64,000 nucleotides of DNA from Mermis nigrescens (lineage: Eukaryota > Nematoda > Enoplea > Mermithida > Mermithidae): the NCBI GenBank assembly GCA_036768485.1, contig JAVLUZ010000737.1:124001-188000 (forward strand). The letters are read 5' to 3'. Every line of letters begins with the position of its first letter. Positions within the stretch are counted from its first letter, which is position 1. Shown piece after piece: positions 32,093 through 42,389 of the stretch. The notes under the pieces were generated by a model. The model searched no databases. It was not told where the DNA came from and worked only from the letters and a program-made list of their open reading frames with translations. The position numbers and the translations under genes are program-made.

Positions 32093-32896
32093 TGTAACGT
32101 GGCAACCTACCAACCACGTTACTCAGTGAGCAAAATTTTACCCGCACCGGTTTCCCGGATCTTCCGCTCTAACACGCGTGTGTAGTACTAACCACACCTG
32201 GGCGTGGGGGGGGGTTTGGGGGGGTATGCACCCCCCAGAAACCAAAATACCCCCTCCCAGAAATCAAAATAACCCCCCCCCCAGAATTCAATTTTTGAAA
32301 CTTTTTTTCGTTTTTTTCGCAATTTTTTGATGCCAATGGATAGTGCTTAATGAGAAACGTCGAAAAATGGTGTTTTTATCGCCATATCACCATTTTTAAG
32401 GCCATTTTTCGACCTTCAAAAAAATCTTGCCCTCCCTCAGAATTTTTTGCTGCCCACGTATGGTACTAACCGACTACTCGGGTTCTTGCTCACTTCTGCG
32501 CACTATATTCATAAAGAACATGTTTTACAACAACATCAAACCCACAGGTTTAACACCAAAGTAGACAATTTCCACTGATCCATAGCTTCCCCGCTACATT
32601 CCTCCGGCTTAAGATGAGAACCGCGCAGACAACCTGAGTTCGTCAAGCTCATAGACCTCCAATTGTAACGTGGCAACCTGCCAACCACGTTACTCAGTGA
32701 GCAAAATTTTACCCGCACCGGTTTCCCGGATCTTCCGCTCTAACACGCGTGTGTTGTGTAGTACTAACCGACTACTTGGGTTCTTGCTCACTTCTGCGCA
32801 CTATATTCATTAAGAGTATGTTTCACAACAACATCAAACCCACGGTTTTAACATCAAAGTAGACAATTTCCACTTATCCGTAGCTTCCCCGCTACA
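32093..32896. mobile_element. TRIM-like element: two about 230-bp direct LTR-like repeats 65 bp apart
   Basis: Repeat 1 (32093-32598, 228 bp once the inserted F1 is removed) and repeat 2 (32664-32896) both start TGTAACGTGGCAACCT and end CCGCTACA, as LTRs do (TG...CA). The 65-bp spacer has no coding capacity. The surrounding satellite leader is split here, with AGCGC before and AATGC after, where the uninterrupted copy has AGCGC once; this fits a worn 5-bp target duplication. The opening GTAACGTGG is itself repeated inverted (CCACGTTAC) 20 bp on. I saw no clear primer-binding site, so a tandem solo-LTR origin is possible. Confidence 0.6.
32193..32462 (-). mobile_element. F1 MITE in the first LTR, TSD GTACTAAC
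   Basis: A 270-bp copy runs from CACACCTGGGCG to CCCACGTATG, exact duplication GTACTAAC at 32185-32192 and 32463-32470. The second LTR shows the empty site (GTACTAACCGAC, near 32761), a direct before/after comparison. Confidence 0.95.
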
Positions 32897-32929
32897 AATG
32901 CGTACCTTCGAAATACTTTACTTAGAACC

Positions 32930-35589
32930 TCCTAAAAAGTGACTACCCCTACAGCTATAACGGGACACTTCTGTATCGTGCGTTTTTTAAAAAGATAGAT
33001 GTTTAAAATTACTTTGTTGACTTTTTCTTTTTTTGTTTACATTCAATAGCTACTGTGTGATGAGCGTGTAGAGTTTTATCAGTTTCGAATTTCGGTCGAT
33101 CACACAACTTCTTTAACGTAGTATGGCATTCTGGTCAGTCTAGTTTTTTTAAAATATAGATATATTAAATAAGCTCTAAACACTTTCAAAATTTTTTCAA
33201 GCGACTCATTTCCGGAGGGGCAGCGTAAAGAGTGTAAACATCTAGGGTTCAAAAAACACGTTTTAGTCGAGTTTTCGACTTTTTTATGTCTGCCATAGTC
33301 AATGCAGAGTTAGTCGTGGCAGTTTAAAGTTTACACTCTAGTGGTGGACGAAAAAGATATGTTTTCACCTTCTTTTAGTTTATCAAGCGCTCCGCTTATA
33401 CATTGCGAAGTAAGAAGTACTAAGAAAATAAAGTACGTCTGAAGGGTTACACACACACACACACTGGGTATAGGAGTAAGCCCCCAGAAAGCAGAATACC
33501 CCTCAGAAACCAAAACACCCCCCAGAATTCAATTTTTGAAATTAAACGTTAAAAAATTTCGTGTTTTTCGCCATATCATTTTAAGGCCATTTTTTGACCA
33601 TTAAAAAATCTTGCACTCCCCCAGAATTTTGGTGTGGCCTACCCATGGTTACACATCGAACTTGGACGCATTCCTTTAAATCTATAGAGAGTTACTTTTA
33701 GGGATGCAAGGTTTAAACACTTAGGTAAAATAAAGCGTAAACTCTGGTATGAAAAAACGTGTTCATGCACAAATGAGTTCCAAATTTAATCTAATAGAAA
33801 TGTACTATGGCTTAAGGGCTACTTTCTGCTTAACAGCAAACTTTATTACACTCAATGCAGACTTAGTTCTAGAGGTTTAAACTTTACACTCTAGTGGCTT
33901 GTGTCAAAAACAGGTTTTGTCCAAGATTTCTCCGCCAACTTTACCGGTTATAAGTCGGGATAAATTGAATAGAAGAAAGATAAAGTTAATTTCAAGAACT
34001 ATATGTCACACCAAATTGTGTTTAAGAAAGCTCAATACTGAGTTATTTAGGAGGCGTAAAGTTCGAAAAGAGGCGTGTAACATTGTGTGAAAAAAGCATG
34101 TTTTATTATTTTTTGATTGGTCAATATGTGATATATTTTGCGTAACAGAAATTTGTCCCTTTTTAGTTTACGACTTTCTCCATTTATAATGTTGCGAATA
34201 GCTGCCTGGTTCGAACGAGCGTTTATTATCCGACTAACTAACAGGAACGTAAAATGAACATGAAACCATTAAATGTTAACTACAAATTTACATGTATTAC
34301 ACGGCTTCAGTAGACGCGCACATTATCAAAAATAAACGATATTAGTACGTTTATGCAAATATAAATAAGGAACAGGAACGTGATAATACAGCACAAACGA
34401 TATAACAGGTTGTGTGCAATATTAAAGAAACAATCCCATTACAATAAGTCAGGATAAGTCCAATAGAATAAAAATAATATTTTCTACGGGTTACACGTCA
34501 CAGCTAATTGTGTTCATTTCCATCAATATTTAGCTTTTTCGGGAGGCGTTAAGTCAAATATCAGGGGGTTCTAAACGTGTTTCTGTCTTGTTTCTTTTCC
34601 ACCAACTTCTCCGTTTATGAATCTGGACGTGATCTCAAGTCTTAAAATGTACCAAGGTCAAGCGTCATACGTCAGTTGGGTGCGTTTGTTTACACTCAAC
34701 AGCCGTGTAAGGTGCACTGTTTTTTTGTACGAAAACTTAACAATTTTTTGTTCAATGAAAAATCGGCCAAAAAGTGCCTATACTTTGTATACAAAGTTGT
34801 ACAAAGATCGCTCCAAAAATCCTTGCACGAGCCTCAAAATCTTTGTCTCGTACAAAAAAAGCGATGGTAAGGTGGTTTACATATAATATTTATTTGTTCT
34901 CAGAACGTTGTGAAGAATTATTTTTTCATAAATATTGACCATAATACCAGAGTAATATCAAAATAAGGAATCCTAGTAAAATACACGCTGTGGTTGTATA
35001 AGTTTACATTGAAAATTAATTTTAGTTCTAGAGCATTGCGGAAACTCAAGTTTTTTACGTTGTATGTAACGTCAGAATTATGAATCTGACTGTTAGTTTT
35101 TTCTACACCCAGCAGTTGTGTAAAGTTTACACTATCTGATGTGTTCAGTTTGCAAACCAAATTTATTTTACTTCTAGAGCGTTGCAAAACGTAATATATT
35201 TTCAAAATATGTTTCGTAAGGTCAGAATTATGAATCTGACTGTATGTTTCCTTTACACTCAGCAGTTGTGTAAAGTTTATACTGAAAATTAGTTTTAGTT
35301 TCAGAGCATTGCAGATAACTAATTTTTTCAAAATGTTCCATGTAACGCCAGCATTACGAATCTGATTGTAAGTATTCTTTACATCCATTAGTTGCATACA
35401 GGTTATGCTGAAAACATTTGATTTGTTTAAACGGGGTATGTCAGATTGTCTTCTTTAAAAAACATTATGCTGATATTCAGATCAATATTGTTTTCCGCGT
35501 TCTTGGACTACTATCATTATTGTGGCATGTTACCGTATGTGTTTACTAAGTGATTTACTCATAACATGGTAATTAAAAGTAGAGTACTA
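32930..35589 (+). repeat. Satellite-like repeat block 3 (GTGTAAAGTTTACAC family)
   Basis: It continues the leader broken by the TRIM-like element (CCCCTACAGCTATAACGGGA) and then the same unit series as blocks 1 and 2, ending at a long-TIR element. It is interrupted by an F1 copy (33454-33647), and a non-satellite stretch with GTACAAAG motifs lies near 34720-34860. Several ORFs of 60-160 codons in it, including one on the minus strand at 34918-35397, consist of repeat translations (NFTQLL...SQIHNSD repeats). Confidence 0.6.
33454..33647 (-). mobile_element. F1 MITE, TSD GTTACACA
   Basis: A 194-bp internally shortened copy with a degenerate left end (ACACACACACTGGG) and right end CTACCCATG. 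Exact duplication GTTACACA at 33446-33453 and 33648-33655. Confidence 0.8.
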
Positions 35590-35820
35590 GCAAGGAAAAT
35601 GCTGCGATGGAACAAAAAAGACGAATATGCATGGGATTTTGGATTATTAAGGATGCAAAAGGAGGGGACAAAGAAAAAGTTGCGATGTATATGTCTAATG
35701 TCACAAAAACGAAGTAGATTCTGCGGCCTCTGAATAAATGAACCTTCTTCCTTCTTTAAATAATTTTCAATGCTTTACATAAGATTGTGTAAACATAATC
35801 TAAAGGCTCATTCATACTTC

Positions 35821-35952
35821 GTCCGATCCGACATCGGACGACACTGCATGTCGCATCCTGTCGGACGCGTGTCGGACAGAGTCGCATCCGACTCTGTCCG
35901 ACACGCGTCCGACAGGATGCGACATGCGGTGTCGTCCGATGTCGGATCGGAC
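35821..35952. repeat. 132-bp near-perfect palindrome (64-bp arms, 4-nt loop)
   Basis: The arms 35821-35884 and 35889-35952 are reverse complements apart from one mismatch, around the loop CATC (35885-35888). They consist of GTCCGA/TCGGAC motifs and are GC-richer than the surroundings. It could form a long hairpin or cruciform. Confidence 0.95.
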
Positions 35953-36077
35953 ATCGGATCCGACTTTCATTCACACTTCATCCTACTTCTTCCGACTAAA
36001 AATCAATATTTTCTGCGCAACAAACATTGATGTTTTTATATTGTCTCTCTGTCGAACAGCGTTTGTACCATTACTAC

Positions 36078-36590
36078 CATAACTGGGCGTGGGGGTTGGG
36101 GACATACGTGGACAGCAAGAAAATTCTGGGGGTGCAAGATTTTTTGAAGGTCAAAAAATGGCCTTAAAAATGGTGGTTTGGCGAAAAACACCATTTTTCG
36201 ACGTTTCTCATCGAGCACTATCCATTGGCATCAAAAAATTGCGAAAAAAACGAAAAAATTCCCAAAAATTGAATTCTGGGGGTATTTTGATTTCTGGGGG
36301 GTATTTTGGTTTCTGGGGGTATTTTGGTTTCTGGGGGTGCATACCCCCAGATCCCCCACGCCCAGGTGTGGTTGGGGGTATGTAACCCCCCAGAAACTAG
36401 AATACCCCCCAGAAACCAAATACTCCCGCAGAATTCAATTTTTGAAAATTATTTTTGTTTTTTCCTAATATTTTGATGCTATTGGATAGTGCTCGATGAG
36501 AAACTTCGAAAAATGGTGTTTTTTTCGCCATACAACCGCTTTTAAGGCCATTTTTTGACGTTTAAAAATTTTTTCATCCCACTCAATCCA
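36078..36590 (-). mobile_element. F1 MITE (outer), truncated, with nested copy
   Basis: The left end CATAACTGGGCGTGGGGG is split at 36102 by the inner copy. The remainder (36371-36590) contains the usual blocks up to CATTTTTTGACGTTTAAAAATT but lacks a clean right terminus. Confidence 0.75.
36103..36370 (+). mobile_element. F1 MITE (inner), TSD GTTGGGGA/GTTGGGGG
   Basis: A complete 268-bp copy runs from CATACGTGGACAGC to CGCCCAGGTGTG. Flanking octamers (36095-36102, 36371-36378) match at 7 of 8. It is inserted into the G-run terminus of another F1 copy, as at 1707-1976. Confidence 0.88.
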
Positions 36591-37996
36591 GAAATAAAAA
36601 TTAAATGCTGAAAGTATCGAAGTTCGTTTCATGCGCTAATCTATTTAAACTTATTAATTTATTTAAACTTATTTCCCACAAATATGGATGTTCCTTAACA
36701 GCTATGATTAATAACTCCCTATGTAGTAACGTCGTCAAAATCGCCATTAGCCATTTGCAATTAATTAAATTTTAAACCTGAAAAATACAATAAAATGAAT
36801 TGGATGCAACAATAAATAGTACAAAATAAACGAGACACGATATGCCACAGCGTTTTTATACGACTAGTACAGAGCAATAAATTAATCAAAAATTTAAAGC
36901 TTGAAAAATGAAAGATTACAAAATAAACAAGGCGTGCAATGTGCTACATATCGCGCCAATCTTCCTACACGCTGTAGTTTAAATTTCATGTGTGTCGGAC
37001 GGACGAAAGATGAAACCAACTCAACTTGTCCGTTCCGACAAAAAAGTCGCATTGTAAAACAGATTATGACGTCATGCGCAAAGAAAAGTCGGACACGTGT
37101 CGCATGATGTCGGATAATGTCGGACTCATGTCGGTGCGAGTCGGAGCGGTTTTGTCAATTTTCGCATTCCGACACCAAATCGGACGGAGTCGGACGAAGT
37201 ATGAATGCGCCTTAAGATGTATATTTTTGTAAATTGCTTGCAAGTTGTGACGCTGACTCTTTCGTATTGTGTTGTGACTGATAAAAAAATATGTTTGCTA
37301 TTTCATTCAATTGGCTTGCAAGCTGTCATGCTGCTTTTTCGATCGTTTTTGGTTGAATAGTTTATTTCAATGTACAGGCCGCAGAATATGCTTCGGTTTT
37401 TTACTTTGGTTAGATAAAGTCTGATTCTTAATAGTTTTTGCGACTTTAGGCGTACGCATAGGAGCTTTTCAATATTCCCCTCCTTTTACATCCTTAAAAA
37501 TTTATAACCCCAAGCATATTCGTCTTTTTTGTTCCATCGGTGCATTTTTCCTTGCTAGTTTTAGAAACGTTTGACTAAAGAGCGTTAAATTCGGCTGCTT
37601 GAACACGTAATACTTGATACGAGAGTTTACAGTGCGCTGACCTTTGACTTGATCGATTTTTCTGGCCTTTTGTTCTGATCCGAAAACGTAGAGTGTATTC
37701 TCTTATAAACATGAAATGTGAAACTGCGGCGTTTCTTGGTTACCTCACTGACAATTGAAAGTTGACCGATTTTGCTCTTTATCGTTCCATCACAAAGTCA
37801 GCATAAATGTGAATGAGGGGTGCTTTTCTTTGGAGCTACATTTGTACATAGTTTCTACAGGGCACATTAAAGTTATGAGTATGGATTGGCTTATTCGAAT
37901 ATGTCGCGCTTTTTAGATTATTAATTAACATAAGTATCATACTCTAAAATGTAGGTGCAACATCGCCTGATATTCTGGCTTGGTCGGAAGCCTTGG

Positions 37997-38220
37997 CATG
38001 GCCGATCTTGGGGTGGGGGTCAAAAATTGAGGTTTTTGGGGCCAAAACGGCCTGAAAAACTGGTCTAAGCGCTAAAATAGCATTAAAACTATGTTATTAC
38101 ACAGTTTCTGGTCAATTCAAAACAATTTTAAAGAAAATTTGCAATTTTCAATCGTTTTTAGCCTATTTTCTATTTTTCCAAGCTGAGGGGTTAGACCTCC
38201 CTCAACCCCCCACGTGCATG
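37997..38220 (+). mobile_element. F2 repeat copy
   Basis: It runs from CATGGCCGATCTTGGGG to CCCCCCACGTGCATG and has the landmarks GCCAAAACGGCCTGAAAAACTGGT and AAAACTATGTTATTACACAG. No target duplication was found. Confidence 0.55.
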
Positions 38221-38366
38221 TTCAGGACTGGTCTGTCATCAGATAAGAAGCTCTGAATTATTTTTCCTGTAGGGCCTATAGCATTGTGTTAAATTGAAGA
38301 TGACGGCTTAATTTTGCTTCATTTCATGTCAATTTCAGCGCTCCCAGTCGATCATGCTCAATTTTC

Positions 38367-39137
38367 ATGAAATTTTGCACAGAAGTGGCCCTTGGTCCCA
38401 AACTAAACTGGATAAAGTATTAAACCCTAATATGCTTTTGTTCACAAGTTTTAGGCTTTGGTCTACAGGGCCACCTTGCAATGATCACGCGCATGCTCCA
38501 AGATCCTTCAACGTTAATTGCTTGTTTTTTTCACTTTAGATCAACGAAATAGGATAAAATTTATCTGACTATGACGACTTTTTTGTGCCAAATCCAGTCG
38601 TGCAAGTAAAAAAGCAATTGTAGTCAAACTTAGATTGAAAATTGGTGCCAAAGTTGAGCAAAAAATCACTTTATGAAATAATGACCATACTTCAAGCACA
38701 AATAACACAAGATACTGCAGTTTAAATCAGCACCCATAGACACAAATATAAACTACTCTTGGGAAAATTACTGATGAATTTAAATTGCACTATCTTCTGT
38801 TATTTGTGCTTGAAGTATGACCATTATTTCAGAAACTGATTTTTTTGTTTAAATTTGGCACCGATTTGCAATTTGGGTATGGCTATAATTGCTTTTTTAT
38901 TTGCACAACTGGATCAGGCACAGAAAGTTGTCCTCGTCAGCTAAATTTCATTTTTCTTTGTTGACCCATACTTAAAAAACAAACAATCAAAGTTTAGGGA
39001 TTTTGGAGCACGTGCGTGATCATGGTAAGATGGCCCTGTAGACCAAAACCTAAGACTTGCGAACAAAAGCATATTAGAGTTTAATATTTTACGCACTATA
39101 GCTTTGGACTAAGGGCTACTTCTGTGCAAAATTTCAT
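38367..39137. mobile_element. 0.77-kb fold-back element (about 365-bp inverted arms)
   Basis: 38367-38730 is the near reverse complement of 38770-39137 (shared stretches ATGAAATTTTGCACAGAAGT, AAACTAA/AAGCTATA variants, GTCTACAGGGCCA, ACTTCAAGCACAAATAACA), around a loop of about 40 nt. It ends the Ty3/gypsy remnant at its RT-proximal part: the retroelement frame (HLIQHEISTGSAEPIAKK) runs into it at 39137. Short ORFs in it are mirror images. Confidence 0.85.
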
Positions 39138-39612
39138 AAAGATAGGAGTCTTGAAGTAATTTTCTATGAGCTGCTGGCGTACGAAATGCCTTTTTTGCAA
39201 TTGGTTCTGCTGAACCAGTGCTAATTTCATGCTGTATCAGGTGCGTTACACCTAATTTTTCGTCATCTGATGCACGATGTGTCAAAAGCACTTTTCGTAA
39301 TTTTTTGTTTTACTCTAATGATTAATTTGGATCCAAAACCAAATTATGTAGAACCGCTTCAAAGTTCGTATCATTTATCGAAGTTTGATTTCCATTTTCT
39401 GAATTACAGATCGATTCTACTGGTTCAGCATGACCAATTACCGTTCTGTTTTTGATTTCTATTGGATTATCGGGTATTTAATACACATACTGCTATCATT
39501 TCTTTGCTGCAATCAAATATTGATTTTGCAACAAGAATTTCAGCCTGATTTACTTCAGCTTTAATCATGTATATGGATGACTGTGGTTTTTCAACATATA
39601 CCGTCGCAGGTA

Positions 39613-40030
39613 TTATTTTTGACTTCTAGGTGGAATAACCGTTTTTTCAGCAGTTCGGATGGTCATTCTACTAGCACCTAATGGTTTTTTGCATGAGCAC
39701 TTTTCTGGAGTATACGCAGAAAATTTCTTGCCACGTATTTCAATGCAACGTTCTGCCATTTTAATGATTGCATTTATACGCGGATTTCCGAGTCTATCTG
39801 AGCCGATGATAAAATCGCCGTTTAGTGTCTCAACGATTTTTGCATGAATCAGTATTTTCTTATCGACAATCTCGAAATAAAAATTGACGGTTCCAAAAAT
39901 TTTCATGCTTTCATGATTCGCTACCATGACTTCATCGATGTGCGTTTTATTATCGCATGCGATATCGAACACATCGCTCATCAGGTTTTTACTAACAAGT
40001 GTGCATTGTGATCCTGAATCGCACTACGCG
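39613..40030 (-). pseudogene. Retropepsin-like domain of the Ty3/gypsy remnant
   Basis: The frame contains the catalytic-type DSGSQCTLVS and, about 70 residues on, FIIGSDRLGN, corresponding to the flap-distal Ile-Leu-Gly-x-Asp region of retroviral-type proteases. A TAG lies two codons upstream of the Asp-Ser-Gly, so the Gag-Pro continuity is broken or the part was a separate frame. Confidence 0.7.
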
Positions 40031-40552
40031 GAAATATTTTTATTTCCGATTTTTCCTTGCAGCATTATTTTTTTTATTATTATTTTTTATTTTTTAATAT
40101 TTTTATTATTTTTAATTCAGCATTATTATTTTTCCTTGTGTTTAATAAGAAAAATCTATCTTTTCCTGAGATGTCATTTCGCGCGTATGACATTTATCGT
40201 TTAATTTCCTTAAACTCTCATTACTTGTGAATTCAACAGCTGATTTTATATTTCTCTTTGAAACAGAATTCACATATTCATTTATGCATTTATTTTTCGA
40301 TGAACGCTTCGAATCACATTTAAATAATTTGTGATTCGATTTATCTGTGGGAAATAAATTAATGTGTGAAATAAAATTGGAATCACGCATTTCTTTATTG
40401 CTTTACCAAACTGAATTTTGCGATTCCGCTCTTTTATCATTCTGTAGCAACATATTAGAGTTACTAGATTCCTGATTAGAAAATTCAGTGATCGTAGGCG
40501 TATTTACCGAAAATGTCGCATTATTTAATGCGGGATTTTGTGAATAAGTTGG

Positions 40553-41912
40553 CTAATTCGCGAACGAAACACTGGGGTTTCGCATTTCATCATTCATGCT
40601 TTTTTGAACAGCTTTCACAGTGAAACAATCATTTGTCCAATGACCTGACGTTTTGTGAAAATTGCAAAAAGCATGAGGTTCATACCTTCTATTAGGAAAA
40701 CTCCATGGTTTTCTTTGATTACGAAAATTCGGTGAATTCAAAGGTTTTTGAAAACCTCGATTTATGAACGAATTTTGTGGATTAGGCGAACGTAGACGTA
40801 AATAATCGCGAATATGCATACGATTATCTCTACGATTTTTATGTTTAACCTCACCTGTATCTGAGGAAACATCAGATTCGTTCGAATATGGTACTTTGTT
40901 TCTATCATGGTATTATTTATTGGTATTCGCTTACCTTTCACTATACCATTCTTTATGCGAACCTTGTTTATTTGTATCACTACTATCTGATGTTTGTGCA
41001 ACATCTGAGTCAAACGATACAAAATTTTGTCGACGATTAATGGGGTTAGATCGATTACCAGAAATGTTATTAAGCAAAATCGATGGTTTTTCATCCATTT
41101 CTGTCTTATTAGCTTGCTCGATATTTCTAGCTTTTTCGAGAGCTCATCCAGTTTAGCTAGAGCACCCGAACATAGAATAAATTTTCTAATTTCGGGGTTT
41201 AGACCAGCAATAAATCGATCGTAGACACTAATTTCTAGCTGAGAAGTTTGACTCCCAGGATTCGCTATAGATGCTAAATGCCATAATTCGTCATAAAATT
41301 CTTGTACCGTTTCACTCGGGTTTTGTTTTCTTTCATAATATTTACTTTTAGCAATGTATATATTGCTAGTTTCCGAGAATTGCATCATTAATGCTTTCTT
41401 TAAATTAGAATACGATTCTTTTTGCGCGCTAGACATGTTTTTAAAGCTCTTAATGCTGCATCTCGCAGCAGTTGTACAAACGCTTTTAACATTTCATTTT
41501 CATTCATGTCATAGCACAAAGCAAAATGTTCGAAATTACTAAAGTAATCGCGTACGCGAACATCGGTTTCACCGGCAAAGCCTTTTAGACGTTGAAAACA
41601 AATTTCGACAAATCTTTGTCGTTTTCTATCGAGACCTTTAGCTTTTTTGAAAGTTTCAAATTCTTTCAAAAAATTTTCATCATCCGAATCTTCACTAGCT
41701 TCAGACAAATGAATTTTAGAATGAGTTTTTTCATGAATTTTTTGGAATTCAGATTTTGACGTAGACCGAAACTTCAAGGATTCTGAAGTGTTTTCTTCAG
41801 GATTCTTCGATTCATTATCCTGGGCATCAGAAATTTTCACCCTCGCAGTCGTTTGCTGCAAGCTTTGCTGGTGGATCTGATGCGTCGTTATACATATTGT
41901 TTCTCTCATCAC
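40553..41912 (-). pseudogene. Gag-like open frames of the Ty3/gypsy remnant
   Basis: The Gag frame begins near 41912, shifts frame at about 41430, again at about 41150, and continues to 40553. It has the retrotransposon Gag signature of alternating hydrophobic helices (MSSAQKESYSNLKKALMMQF; YDELWHLASI). Its knuckle is Cys-x2-His-x4-His-x4-Cys, with His replacing the second Cys, a variant seen in some gypsy-group Gags. No function remains likely. Confidence 0.75.
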
Positions 41913-42028
41913 TCAAGTCTTCTGAGTGAGACTCGTTCCTCTTCTTTTCGAAAACATTCGAAAAGTTTTTCTTTTCGTTTTCAAGTATTGATCGAGATAA
42001 TTAAAAGGTTAAACAGGTGTGTTAGAAC

Positions 42029-42283
42029 CACACATGAGCGTGGGGGGTTTGGGGGTATGCAACCCCAAAAGTTGAAATACCCTCCAGAAATCAAAATAAC
42101 CCCCAGAATTCAAATTTTAAAATTTTCCTTGCTTTTTTAGCGATTTTTTGATGCCATTGGATAGTGCTCGATGAGAAACGTCGAAAAATGGTGTTTTTTC
42201 GCCATACAACCACTTTTAAGACCATTTTTTTACCTTTGAAAATTTTTTCACCCCCCCCTGAATTTCTGTGCTGCCCACCTATG
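42029..42283 (-). mobile_element. F1 MITE, TSD GTTAGAAC
   Basis: A 255-bp copy runs from CACACATGAGCG to CCCACCTATG, exact duplication GTTAGAAC at 42021-42028 and 42284-42291. It lies between the primer-binding region and the Gag-like frame of the retroelement. Confidence 0.92.
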
Positions 42284-42389
42284 GTTAGAACGTCTAGTAT
42301 GCGTTCTTGCGCTGTTTTACTAATAAATAAAATAAATATATATCGAATATAGTACTGTATAATACTTTGGGTCGATCACGGGTCACCAA

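Larger units (their letters stand above)
35803..37213. mobile_element. TIR element with AAGGCTCATTCATACTTCGTC ends and a TCGGAC-rich hairpin
   Basis: Left AAGGCTCATTCATACTTCGTC and right GACGAAGTATGAATGCGCCTT are inverted repeats. TCGGAC/GTCCGA repeats make up both subterminal zones. The left zone contains a 132-bp near-perfect palindrome (35821-35952). F1 elements are nested at 36078-36590. No transposase is visible. Confidence 0.7.
35590..37555. mobile_element. Long-TIR element, copy 3, with nested insertions
   Basis: The left arm starts GCAAGGAAAATGCTGCGATG and the right arm ends CCTTGC, TA on both sides. The arms match copies 1 and 2. Its interior was enlarged by the element at 35803-37213. 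Internal sequence near 37290-37370 (TTTCATTCAATTGGCTTGC) parallels 18770-18830 in copy 1. Confidence 0.75.

Noticed and set aside
34918..35397. 159-codon minus-strand frame
   Set aside because: It repeats NFTQLL and SQIHNSD motifs because it crosses several satellite units. The same pieces appear in blocks 1 and 2.
38354..38539. Plus-strand frame MLNFHEILHRSGPWS
   Set aside because: It mirrors the minus-strand frame at 39109-39291 because both lie in arms of one fold-back element. Only the non-palindromic part of the latter belongs to a retroelement.
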